In this document: positions 51,743 to 59,636 of the stretch, piece after piece
Numbering within the stretch: position 1 is the first letter of the stretch
How the letters are laid out: each line of letters opens with the position of its first letter
Assembly: GCF_900182785.1 (NCBI RefSeq)
Contig: NZ_FXTS01000006.1
Span: 62,001-126,000, forward strand
Origin: Oceanospirillum linum
Lineage (GTDB): Bacteria; Pseudomonadota; Gammaproteobacteria; Pseudomonadales; Halomonadaceae
Direction: 5' to 3'
Length of the DNA: 64,000 nucleotides
The notes under the pieces: model-generated
What the model was told of the DNA's origin: nothing
The model's input: the letters and a program-made list of their open reading frames with translations, nothing else
The model's database searches: none
Program-made: the position numbers and the translations under genes

Positions 51743-52315
51743 ATGAAAACAATTTTGGCTTTAAAAACCTGCTTGTTACTGGGCGCTTTAGCATTAGCCG
51801 CTTGCACTGGAATACCCGATAAAGTAACACCTGTATCTGGTTTCAAGCTGAAACCCTATTTAGGGGAGTGGTATGAGATTGCGAGATTAGACCATTCCTT
51901 TGAACGTGGCCTGAGTCACATTAGTGCGCACTACTCTGTGCGTGATGACGGTGGTATTCGAGTGATTAATCAAGGGTTCAATACTAAAGAGGGTAAGTGG
52001 CAACAGGCTGAGGGCAAAGCCTATTTTATCGGAGCTGCTGACCAGGCTCATCTTAAGGTCTCCTTCTTTGGGCCTTTCTATGGCTCCTACATCGTATTTG
52101 AACTGGATAAAGAAAATTACCAATATGCTTTTATTTCTGGGCCGGATACAGACTATCTTTGGTTGTTGTCACGAACCCCTGAAGTCTCTGATGCATTGAA
52201 ACAACGCTTTATTAGTGAGGCGGAAAAACGGGGCTTTGATACCTCCGGTTTGATTTTTCCGGATCAGAGTGCCGCCAGCAAGCCTGAAGGTAAGCCTGAG
52301 CTGCTTTCTGAGTGA
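51743..52315 (+). CDS. blc: Outer-membrane lipocalin
   Basis: 190 residues. A lipoprotein signal with lipobox LALAAC (Cys21), then the Blc lipocalin core: PYLGEWYEIARLDHSFERGLSH, INQGFNTKEGKWQQAEGKA, LKVSFFGPFYGSYIVFELD, and YAFISGPDTDYLWLLSRTP. Binds lysophospholipids or fatty acids at the outer membrane. The C-terminal 25 residues are a low-complexity Lys/Pro/Glu extension. It is probably cotranscribed with the small gene that follows. Confidence 0.92.
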   Translation: MKTILALKTCLLLGALALAACTGIPDKVTPVSGFKLKPYLGEWYEIARLDHSFERGLSHISAHYSVRDDGGIRVINQGFNTKEGKWQQAEGKAYFIGAADQAHLKVSFFGPFYGSYIVFELDKENYQYAFISGPDTDYLWLLSRTPEVSDALKQRFISEAEKRGFDTSGLIFPDQSAASKPEGKPELLSE

Positions 52316-52326
52316 GGAGTTTCTCC

Positions 52327-52560
52327 ATGAGTTACACTGCGCCAAAGAATCAGATCAACCCCCGAAAGCTGTTGCATAGTAAATGGACTGCCGTAGAACC
52401 AATGGATCGGGAAAAGCATTTTCTCGTGACGGAAGTGGAGTTTGATGAAGAGAGCATCGTGACCCACTGCGAACTGGAAGCGGTCATCTCCCACAAGCTA
52501 TATCCGATTAACTGGCGGGATCTGAAAGATGCCAGTCGCTGGAAACAGGGCTGGAAATAG
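52327..52560 (+). CDS. Trp-rich small protein (TIGR02450 family)
   Basis: 77 residues: INPRKLLHSKWTAVEPMDREKHFLV, TEVEFDE, ISHKLYPINWRDLKDASRWKQGWK. This is the conserved tryptophan-rich family TIGR02450, of unknown function. ATG 52327 has GAGGAG upstream, starting 11 bases after the blc stop, so the two genes form a unit. Confidence 0.85.
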   Translation: MSYTAPKNQINPRKLLHSKWTAVEPMDREKHFLVTEVEFDEESIVTHCELEAVISHKLYPINWRDLKDASRWKQGWK

Positions 52561-52809
52561 CCCAGGGCAACCTCGGTGAAATGATGATCAGCCCATTTCC
52601 CTTAGTCATATCGTCCATCGAGGCTTTCTCTCTGAGGCTTAATGGATGCAGTGCGTACTCTGCTGCTAAAAAACATAATTTTAGGATCTTCTTATTTAGC
52701 TGTGGGTTTTCTTCGTGTAAACTCTTATGACTTAAAAGAATATTCTTATATCGATTTGTTTTATGTTGTCCGGTTTTCATAACTGCCAACATATTGCAGG
52801 AGTGAACTG

Positions 52810-53388
52810 ATGAAAAAAAACCTTACAATCCCGGCAATGGTTGTAGCTTTAAGCAGCTCTCTGGTGGCGCAGGCTGAAACTCAGAGTTCGGAGCAACTCA
52901 AGGCTGAGGCTAAAACCGTGATTCAGACTTTGGGGAAAAACCTGATGGGCGAGCTGAAGTCCGCGGCACAGGAAGGTGGGCTACCCGCTGCTATTCAAGT
53001 CTGCAATACCAAGGCATTACCGATGACAGATGATGTTTCCGGAATGAAGGGATGGCAGATCAGCCGTACCAGCCTTCGGTTACGTAATCCACAGAATGCT
53101 CCGGATGCATGGGAGCGGCAGGTACTTGAGCAGTTTGCTGTTCAGGCGGAGCAGGGTGCAGATCTTAAAAAGCTGGCATACGCTGAAGTGATAACAGGCG
53201 ACAATGGCGACAAAAAGATGCGTCTGATGAAAGCGATTCCTGTGGCTGAGCAGTGTTTAGCCTGTCATGGCAGTAATCTTAAGCCTGAAGTCGGCGAACG
53301 TCTGCAGGTACTCTATCCCCATGATAATGCGACAGGGTTTAAGGCCGGTGATCTGCGGGGTGCTTTTTCTCTGGAGAAACAGCTTTAA
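52810..53388 (+). CDS. Periplasmic c-type haem protein (DUF3365/Tll0287-like)
   Basis: 192 residues. Signal peptide cut after AQA (about 22), an alpha-helical domain with AAIQVCNTKALPMTDDVS and ISRTSLRLRNPQNAPDAWE, then one haem-c attachment site CLACH (Cys149-His153) and a C-terminal LRGAFSLE. DUF3365 proteins bind a single haem and may sense redox or ligands. A lone gene with its own terminator. Confidence 0.9.
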   Translation: MKKNLTIPAMVVALSSSLVAQAETQSSEQLKAEAKTVIQTLGKNLMGELKSAAQEGGLPAAIQVCNTKALPMTDDVSGMKGWQISRTSLRLRNPQNAPDAWERQVLEQFAVQAEQGADLKKLAYAEVITGDNGDKKMRLMKAIPVAEQCLACHGSNLKPEVGERLQVLYPHDNATGFKAGDLRGAFSLEKQL

Positions 53389-53434
53389 ATAGCCTATATA
53401 TCCGGTAAGCAGATGACACCTGTTAATGGGAATA

Positions 53435-53462
53435 AAGATCGATTCTGAATCGGTCTTTTTTT
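53435..53462 (+). terminator. Intrinsic terminator after the haem protein gene
   Basis: AAGATCGATTC and GAATCGGTCTT pair with one G-T, followed by seven T. Confidence 0.85.
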
Positions 53463-53492
53463 GTTGCCTGATCTTTCTCCCATCAACCGATT

Positions 53493-54446
53493 TTAGTGTT
53501 GTCGGCGACCGGCCAGATAACTGGCCAGCAGAATCAGTCCACCACCTATTATCTGGATACTGCTCAGGCTTTCGCCGAGCCAGATGATGGCGAACAGTGC
53601 ACCGAAAGCGGGTTCTGATCCGGTCAGTAGTGCGACCCGGGATGAACTGGTGTGACGCACACCATAGTTCTGGGCAAACAGTGCAAACAGAGTACAGAAG
53701 AAGGCCAGGTAAAAAGCTGCCAACCAGAAGGTTACCGACTGAGGGATCAGCTGAGTTACCGGATCGTCGCTGAAGGCAAAAATGATCAGTGCGCCCACGG
53801 CCACCACATTGGATTGAATACTGGTGGTGCTGATGGCTGACAGTGCGCTGTTTTTTGATAAACGTTCAGTGGTGACGACCATAACTGCCCGTAAAAATGC
53901 GGCCAAAAGAATCAAAAGATCGCCCTGATTTAAGCTAAAGCTGCTATCAGGGGTTCCCTCATGACCGGTTTGCGTCAGCAGGTACACCCCAAAGAGTGAC
54001 AGTAAAGCACAGCCAAGAATCAGAGGCTCAGGGCGCTGATGTTTGACGATGGCCTCAATAAAGGGTGTTATCAGGATACAAAGGCTGATCAGAAAGGCGG
54101 CTCGGGAAGCACTGGTATGAAAGATACCATAGGTTTCTGCCAGAAAAATTGCCAGTAAAATCAGTCCAGTAGGTAGAGCCCGATAGAAATCTCCTGTTCT
54201 GCCCTGGTGCATCTCCCGCAAAAACATCGGTAACAACATTACCGAGGTCAGACTGAACCGGATAGCGATAAAGGCCAGGGCACTGGTGAAGACCAGAGCT
54301 TCTTTTGTGACGCCATAGCTGGTCCCCCAAAAAAAAGCCACCAAAAGCAGCGAAAACTCAGGAATCGGCAGACGGCCTTGATACTGATTCAGGCCTTGAC
54401 GATTCAGTCGAAGACCTAAGGTTAAACGAGAGCTTTCAGTTTGCAT
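53493..54446 (-). CDS. EamA/DMT-family transporter
   Basis: 317 residues, ten membrane segments in two EamA halves (FSLLLVAFFWGTSYGVTKEAL opens the first; PAFGALFAIIWLGESLSSIQ lies in the second). The start is taken at ATG 54446 (MQTESSRLTL); an open frame extends to 54506 without a better site. It is divergent from a LysR gene, with a clear dyad between them, and is the likely target of that regulator. Substrate unknown. Confidence 0.88.
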   Translation of the reverse strand: MQTESSRLTLGLRLNRQGLNQYQGRLPIPEFSLLLVAFFWGTSYGVTKEALVFTSALAFIAIRFSLTSVMLLPMFLREMHQGRTGDFYRALPTGLILLAIFLAETYGIFHTSASRAAFLISLCILITPFIEAIVKHQRPEPLILGCALLSLFGVYLLTQTGHEGTPDSSFSLNQGDLLILLAAFLRAVMVVTTERLSKNSALSAISTTSIQSNVVAVGALIIFAFSDDPVTQLIPQSVTFWLAAFYLAFFCTLFALFAQNYGVRHTSSSRVALLTGSEPAFGALFAIIWLGESLSSIQIIGGGLILLASYLAGRRQH

Positions 54447-54541
54447 AAGGGGCCTGTTTCTGATGAATGCTGAGGTGCTTGTCAGGTATTTCTGTCTTCG
54501 CCACAAGGGGTGATAAACAGCGCTGTTTGTTTATGGGGGAG

Positions 54542-54567
54542 CATGCTAACTTTAAACTTTTAGCATG
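54542..54567. promoter_or_regulatory. Dyad between the EamA and LysR genes
   Basis: CATGCTAA-N10-TTAGCATG is a perfect 8-bp inverted repeat with a ten-base gap, containing an inner ATGCTAA/TTAGCAT core, 35 bases before the LysR start. It fits a LysR-type control site for the divergent pair. Confidence 0.7.
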
Positions 54568-54601
54568 ATAATCACCCATTAATTCAAAAGACTTGTGACT
54601 C

Positions 54602-55516
54602 ATGGACACAAATAAATTGATTCCTCTGTTGCCGGATATGGCTGCCTATGTGGCTGTAGTGGAAACCGGAAGCTTTACCCGAGCCGCTGAAAAGTTGGGG
54701 ATTACGCCATCAGGAGTCAGCCGTCAGGTCTCCCGCCTGGAAAAAGCCCTTTCTGCAGTTCTGATTGAGCGCACTACTCGCCGACAAACAACTACCCAGC
54801 TTGGGCGAGAAGTGTACGAGCAATGCCGTAATATGCTTGATAGTGCCCGTGAAGCTGTATCGGCCACAGAAAGCGAGGCGACGGAGGTACGTGGGCGCTT
54901 ACGTATTGCCGTACCCAAAGCCTTTGCCCGTCAGGTATTGGAACCGCATTTGAGGCAGTTTATGCGGCGATATCCGGCGATCTCGCTACATCTTCAGGTA
55001 ACAGATCAGCGACTTGATCCTGGTTATCACGATGTGGATATTGTGTTTGTCGTGGCAGCAGAACCTCTCGGGCATCTGGTGAGCAAAAACATTGGCCCGG
55101 TTCGTTCAGTGCTTTGTGCCAGTCCTGACTACCTGCAACGCCGGGGGTGGCCGCAGCAACCAGTCGATCTGATGGCCCATGACTGCATTCCTCTGGGGTT
55201 ATTTGAGCAGGATAATCACTGGTTGCTGACCCAGGGGGAGCGTAAAGAGAAGATCTCCGTCGATGGCCGATATCTGAATAACCATTCTGAAATGCGCTTA
55301 CTGGCGGTAAAAGATGGTTTTGGCATCGGTATTTTCCCTGATTTTGTGGTAAGAAATGCACTTTCGGAAGGTGATGTCGTGGAGGTACTACCGGATTGGA
55401 CTCTGCACAGCGATTTTCAGGGTGGTGTTTATATGCAGTATTTGCCCATGCGCTTTATGCCGGGAAAAATCAGAGCTTTTATCGATTTTATTGTCGACCT
55501 TGATCTTCTGGTATAG
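54602..55516 (+). CDS. LysR-family transcriptional regulator
   Basis: 304 residues. DNA-binding part MAAYVAVVETGSFTRAAEKLG, SGVSRQVSRLEKALSAVLIER, TTRRQTTTQLGREV; effector domain from RGRLRIAVPKAF. Divergent from the EamA transporter gene, separated by 155 bp carrying the dyad at 54542-54567. It probably controls that transporter and itself. Confidence 0.9.
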   Translation: MDTNKLIPLLPDMAAYVAVVETGSFTRAAEKLGITPSGVSRQVSRLEKALSAVLIERTTRRQTTTQLGREVYEQCRNMLDSAREAVSATESEATEVRGRLRIAVPKAFARQVLEPHLRQFMRRYPAISLHLQVTDQRLDPGYHDVDIVFVVAAEPLGHLVSKNIGPVRSVLCASPDYLQRRGWPQQPVDLMAHDCIPLGLFEQDNHWLLTQGERKEKISVDGRYLNNHSEMRLLAVKDGFGIGIFPDFVVRNALSEGDVVEVLPDWTLHSDFQGGVYMQYLPMRFMPGKIRAFIDFIVDLDLLV

Positions 55517-55590
55517 CGCAAATCGCCCACAGGTAATGGGCATTGACGAAAAGCCTGTAGGGCGGCTAGTGTGGAAGTCTGTATCGACCC

Positions 55591-55638
55591 CCAATACTAT
55601 CAACTTCCAATACTATCAACCTCCAATACTATCGACTT
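55591..55638. repeat. Three tandem 16-bp repeats before the GFA gene
   Basis: CCAATACTATCAACTT (55591), CCAATACTATCAACCT (55607) and CCAATACTATCGACTT (55623) follow each other without gaps, one or two changes among them. A partial copy (GTATCGACCC) precedes. They end 26 bases before the GFA start. They may bind a regulator or be a slippage product. Confidence 0.85.
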
Positions 55639-55663
55639 CAGTACAATAAAAAGGAAAATGGCG

Positions 55664-56068
55664 ATGACACAGCATTCAGGCTCCTGCCTTTGCGGTTCGG
55701 TAAAATATCAGCTAGACGGTGACTTTCATAACTTTTTTCTCTGCCATTGCAGTTACTGTCAGAAAGACACGGGCAGCGCTCATGCGGCTAATCTGTTCAG
55801 CAAAGATGCCCAGCTGACATGGCTAAAGGGACAGGATAAGGTCACTTTCTACAATCTGCCGGAAACCCGTCATGGGCGCAGTTTTTGCAGTATCTGCGGC
55901 TCCCCTGTGCCCACAAGTTTAGGTGACGGTAAACTGGTGATGGTGCCTGCGGGGAGTATGGACACGCCGGTAACAATTAAGCCTACGGCTCATCTGTTTA
56001 TCGCCAGTAAAGCCGACTGGGAAAAAGACCTGGATCAGGTGCAACGGTTTCAGGGTTATCCGGAGTGA
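55664..56068 (+). CDS. GFA-family (glutathione-dependent formaldehyde-activating-like) protein
   Basis: 134 residues. Zinc cysteines: CLCG (Cys8, Cys10), CHCSYCQ (Cys27, 29, 32) and FCSICGSPVP further on, the usual GFA layout. GFA proteins bind zinc and sometimes glutathione; the true substrate of this one is unknown. ATG 55664 has AAGGA eight bases upstream; ATG 55658 is too close to that site. Confidence 0.88.
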   Translation: MTQHSGSCLCGSVKYQLDGDFHNFFLCHCSYCQKDTGSAHAANLFSKDAQLTWLKGQDKVTFYNLPETRHGRSFCSICGSPVPTSLGDGKLVMVPAGSMDTPVTIKPTAHLFIASKADWEKDLDQVQRFQGYPE

Positions 56069-56316
56069 GTCCCTGAGTTGCACTCCTGATCTGGTTGCTC
56101 TGGAAAATAATACCCGTAACCCGAAATGCTTAAAGCCCTGGACTTCCGCCGTCACAGGGCTTTTTTGCATCTGATTTTAGGGACTGCTTTTTTAAGGCGG
56201 GTGCTGATTCATTTTTGTCAGGGTTTTTCTTGAACTATATGATATGGTTTGTATTCATTTTATAATGATTCATATATGTTTTGTATTTATTGGCCGCAAG
56301 TGGCCCGGAGTAATCA

Positions 56317-56562
56317 GTGGGTATCGTAAAAATCAGTGATGAGCTGCACGACGAAGTGCGCAAAGCCAGCAGTACTATGGTGCGTTCAATTAATGCTCAG
56401 GCGGAATTTTGGATTAAGGTAGGGATGTTGGCAGAGATGAACCCAACGCTAACCTTTACCGAGCTGATGCGGGAGCAGATGAAACAAGCTGAGCTGAGTG
56501 GTTTGATCTCTGAATCTGATGGGAGTAAAGCTGCTGCAGAGGAGGCCGGAGTCCATGAGTAA
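56317..56562 (+). CDS. ParD-like protein coupled to methionine aminopeptidase
   Basis: 81 residues. VKISDELHDEVRKASSTMVRSINAQAEFWIKVGMLAEMNP looks like the ribbon-helix-helix of ParD-type antitoxins (PF11903 group), with a Glu/Ala-rich tail. The start is GTG 56317. No ParE toxin follows; instead the last eight bases overlap the map gene. It may regulate its own operon through DNA binding. Confidence 0.78.
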   Translation: MGIVKISDELHDEVRKASSTMVRSINAQAEFWIKVGMLAEMNPTLTFTELMREQMKQAELSGLISESDGSKAAAEEAGVHE

Positions 56563-57349
56563 AATCAGTCTGAAATCCCCGGAAGAGCTGGCGCTGATGC
56601 GTGAGTCTGGCCGACTCTTGGCTAAGGTTTTTGCCCACCTGGATACTCAGGTGAAAGAGGGCGTGACGACCATGCAGATCAACGACTGGGTGGAGCACTA
56701 TATCGTGGATGAGCTTAAAGCCCGCCCTGCCAGTAAAGGTCGGTATGGTTATCAGTACTCACTGAATACCTCGGTCAATGAAGTGGTCTGTCATGGGGTT
56801 CCATCGGATCATAAGCTGCTGAAATCCGGTGATATCGTCAACGTGGATATCACTCTGGAGAAAAATGGGTTTATTGCCGATTCCAGTAAGATGTTCTGCA
56901 TTGGATTTGTGACGCCGCTGGCGAAAAAGCTGGTGGAGAAAACCTATGAGGCGATGTGGCAGGGTATTCATCAGGTTAAGCCCGGTGCCACCTTAGGTGA
57001 TGTGGGTGCGGCGATTGAGCGCTTCGCCAAAGCAAATGGCTATTCTGTTGTACGGGATTACTGCGGTCACGGTATCGGCCGCGAGATGCATGAAGAGCCG
57101 GAAGTACTTCACTATGGTACTCCGGGAAAAGGTCTGACTCTGAAAGAAGGCATGACCTTTACCATAGAGCCTATGATCAATCAGGGTAAGGCAAAAATTA
57201 AGACTAAACGTGATGGGTGGACGGTGGTTACTGCAGATAAAAAACTTTCCGCCCAGTGGGAGCATACGATTGCAGTAACGGCAGACGGTTATGAAGTACT
57301 TACTTTAAGGGATGAGGAGCGGCAACATCACCCTGATGGCTTCAGATAA
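56555..57349 (+). CDS. map: Type I methionine aminopeptidase
   Basis: 264 residues. Metal ligands in order: Asp98 and Asp109 (VNVDITLEKNGFIADSSK), His near 170 (CGHGIGREMHEEP), Glu near 205 (FTIEPMI) and Glu near 235 (QWEHT); His80 in NEVVCHGVP contacts substrate. Removes the initiator methionine. The start ATG 56555 has GAGGAGG. It is coupled to a ParD-like gene and not near rpsB, so it may be a second copy beside the housekeeping one, which cannot be seen here. Confidence 0.94.
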   Translation: MSKISLKSPEELALMRESGRLLAKVFAHLDTQVKEGVTTMQINDWVEHYIVDELKARPASKGRYGYQYSLNTSVNEVVCHGVPSDHKLLKSGDIVNVDITLEKNGFIADSSKMFCIGFVTPLAKKLVEKTYEAMWQGIHQVKPGATLGDVGAAIERFAKANGYSVVRDYCGHGIGREMHEEPEVLHYGTPGKGLTLKEGMTFTIEPMINQGKAKIKTKRDGWTVVTADKKLSAQWEHTIAVTADGYEVLTLRDEERQHHPDGFR

Positions 57350-57372
57350 GGCATTGATAAATGCAGATAAAG

Positions 57373-57398
57373 AAAGCGGCTTGATGGCCGCTTTTTTT
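57373..57398 (+). terminator. Intrinsic terminator after map
   Basis: AAAGCGGC, six-base loop, GCCGCTTT, then T-run. It ends the parD-like/map unit. Confidence 0.9.
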
Positions 57399-57465
57399 AT
57401 ACCTTTCATATGCCTGCATATGGGTAGTGTAAATATTGTAAATCCGATAAGAATTTATAACGTTT

Positions 57466-57484
57466 GTTTTTGATAATCGTTATC
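57466..57484 (+). promoter_or_regulatory. Fur box before the second TonB receptor gene
   Basis: GTTTTTGATAATCGTTATC matches 15 of 19 consensus positions by hand count, 90 bases before the receptor start. Confidence 0.8.
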
Positions 57485-57574
57485 ATTGGAGTGCTTGAAG
57501 TTCAGGCTTCTGGATAATTAGCCGGCGAAGTCCGGTGTTGATAATGACCCTTCTGTTCTTATTGGAGTTTTACT

Positions 57575-59503
57575 ATGCTTTCTGCGCTTTCTGTTGTCCG
57601 CAGGTCACTGCGACCGGGTTTTCGTTTAACCATTTTAGCTTCCTCTTTGGCGCTGGCCCACCAAGGCTCTGCTATGGCGGAAGAAGCAGGTTATTCGGAT
57701 ACCCTCATTGTCAGTGCTTCGGGAACTGAGCACACTCGTATGACCGCTCCTGCCTTTACCACCGTCATAGATGCCCAAGCGTTGCGGGATAATCCGGCAC
57801 AAAGTGTAGCGGATCTTGTTGGCCGCAGTGCAGGTGTCAGCAATACCAAAGATAGTACAGGTCGTGATGAGATCCGTGTTCGAGGTATGGCGGGGAGTTA
57901 TACATTGATTCTGGTGGATGGACGGCGTGTTTCCTCATCAAACGCCCTCTGGCGTGGCGGGGATTTTGATTTCAGCTCCATTCCCCGCTCAAGTATTGAG
58001 CGCATTGAGATTGTACGTGGCCCTATGTCATCTCTGTATGGTGCTGACGCTATGGGTGGCGTGATTAACATTATTACTAAAAAAGGTGGTGGCGAGTGGC
58101 AAACCACCCTGGATGCCAGCTACGAAATGGTGACTTCCGGTGAAGAGGGCCAGGAGCTTCGCGCTAACCTGAACTCCTCTGGTGCCGTCAATGATGATGT
58201 TTATCTGCGCTTTAGTGCTGAGATCTATAACCGGGATGCCTGGTTCGAAGATAAAGAAGACAGTGTACCTGCCCAGGAAGAGAAAGAGGCACGGAATATC
58301 TCTGCTGGTGTTAGCTGGGATATTGATGACCAGCAGACTCTGGATGTTGATCTTGGTATTAACCGGGATGACCGACCCTATGCTGAGTACAGCGCTAACT
58401 CATTCCGTGAACAGAGTATTGAGCGCAATACCTTTGCGGTAGCCCATAGAGGACGTTGGGACTGGGGGAGTAGCTATCTGTCCCTGAACCATGAAAGTGG
58501 TGAAATTGATGATTATAACAATCGATATACAGCCCCTGAACAACGTTACCTGGAAGAGGAAAATACTAAGCTTGAGGGCCGAGCCAGCCTGAAGGTAGGA
58601 ATAAACCAAGTCACTATGGGCACAGAATATCAGCATCAGCTGGTAAGTGATAAAGACTCCTTTGCTGAAACCGGAGAGAGCAAGGCAGATCAGATGGCTG
58701 TGTTTATAGAAGACCAGATCAGCCTGACCGATCAGCTAACCCTGACCCTGGGTGGCCGATACGACCACCATGAAGTTTACGGTGGAGAATTTACGCCCCG
58801 TGGTTTCGTTGTCTATCAGCTGAATGACAGTCTTTCTTTGAAAGGTGGCGTCAGTAAAGCCTATAAAGCTCCGGCACCTTATCAGCGGGTTGGGGAATAC
58901 CAGATCGTTAGTTGTGGCGGTGGCTGCTTTATTACCGGTAATGATGATATTGAGCCGGAGACCAGCCTGAATTATGAGCTGGGCGTTGAGGTACAGCAGA
59001 AACGTTTCCACCTGAGTGCTGTGGCGTTCAAGTCTGAGGTGGAAGATATGATTAACCGGAGTGCGAACGGTAGCGATTATATCTGGGAAAACCAGGATGA
59101 GGTTACGGTTGAAGGGATCGAGCTGCAAGGTTCAACCCACTTAACGGATAGCCTGTCACTGGATGCCTCCTTCACTTACCTTAATACAGAGGATGGTGAT
59201 GGGAATCCTCTGACTTATCGCCCGGAACAGAAGCTGGATGCGGGTGTTAACTGGAAAGCGACGGATAAGATAAGCAGTCGCCTTGGTGTGAGTTATCTTG
59301 GCGAGCAGTACAGCGATGCTACTACTAAACAGGATGCTTACACTCTGCTGGACCTGTCCGTTAATGCTCAGGTTAGTCAGGGACTGACAGTTCGTGGTGG
59401 CGTTAATAACCTGACAGATGTCAGCCTGGATGATGACGATGATAACTACTACAGCAATATTGTCGCCCGGAGTCTCTATATCGGTGCCAGCTACGACTTC
59501 TGA
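57575..59503 (+). CDS. TonB-dependent outer-membrane receptor, IrgA/CirA-like
   Basis: 642 residues. A long, Arg-containing signal region (to AMAE near 36), TonB box SDTLIVSASG, plug with EIRVRGMAGSYTLILVDGRR and RIEIVRGPMSSLYGADAMGG, and a barrel ending in LYIGASYDF. Size and plug fit the IrgA/CirA catecholate group and are clearly smaller than the receptor at 28296. The gene is followed by a Fes-like esterase that would release iron from the imported siderophore. Confidence 0.9.
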   Translation: MLSALSVVRRSLRPGFRLTILASSLALAHQGSAMAEEAGYSDTLIVSASGTEHTRMTAPAFTTVIDAQALRDNPAQSVADLVGRSAGVSNTKDSTGRDEIRVRGMAGSYTLILVDGRRVSSSNALWRGGDFDFSSIPRSSIERIEIVRGPMSSLYGADAMGGVINIITKKGGGEWQTTLDASYEMVTSGEEGQELRANLNSSGAVNDDVYLRFSAEIYNRDAWFEDKEDSVPAQEEKEARNISAGVSWDIDDQQTLDVDLGINRDDRPYAEYSANSFREQSIERNTFAVAHRGRWDWGSSYLSLNHESGEIDDYNNRYTAPEQRYLEEENTKLEGRASLKVGINQVTMGTEYQHQLVSDKDSFAETGESKADQMAVFIEDQISLTDQLTLTLGGRYDHHEVYGGEFTPRGFVVYQLNDSLSLKGGVSKAYKAPAPYQRVGEYQIVSCGGGCFITGNDDIEPETSLNYELGVEVQQKRFHLSAVAFKSEVEDMINRSANGSDYIWENQDEVTVEGIELQGSTHLTDSLSLDASFTYLNTEDGDGNPLTYRPEQKLDAGVNWKATDKISSRLGVSYLGEQYSDATTKQDAYTLLDLSVNAQVSQGLTVRGGVNNLTDVSLDDDDDNYYSNIVARSLYIGASYDF

Positions 59504-59532
59504 TAGCAGGTACTAACCTATCTACTTATTTA

Positions 59533-59557
59533 GGGTTGCTGACTGGCAACCCGCTTT
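59533..59557 (+). terminator. Probable terminator after the receptor gene
   Basis: GGGTTGC, six-base loop, GCAACCC, then GCTTTTC. The stem is good, but the U-tract is broken, so partial read-through into the esterase gene is possible. Confidence 0.6.
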
Positions 59558-59636
59558 TCTCCATATCCATTTTTGCTAGCGGTATAACTGAATTTGGTTA
59601 AGTCTATTACCGCTACAGAACACTTCGGGAAATATT

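Noticed and set aside
55591..55638. CRISPR array
   Set aside because: Repeats are only 16 bp, directly adjacent with no spacers, and no cas gene is near.
56317..56562. Toxin-antitoxin module
   Set aside because: There is no ParE-like toxin on either side; the partner is a complete methionine aminopeptidase.
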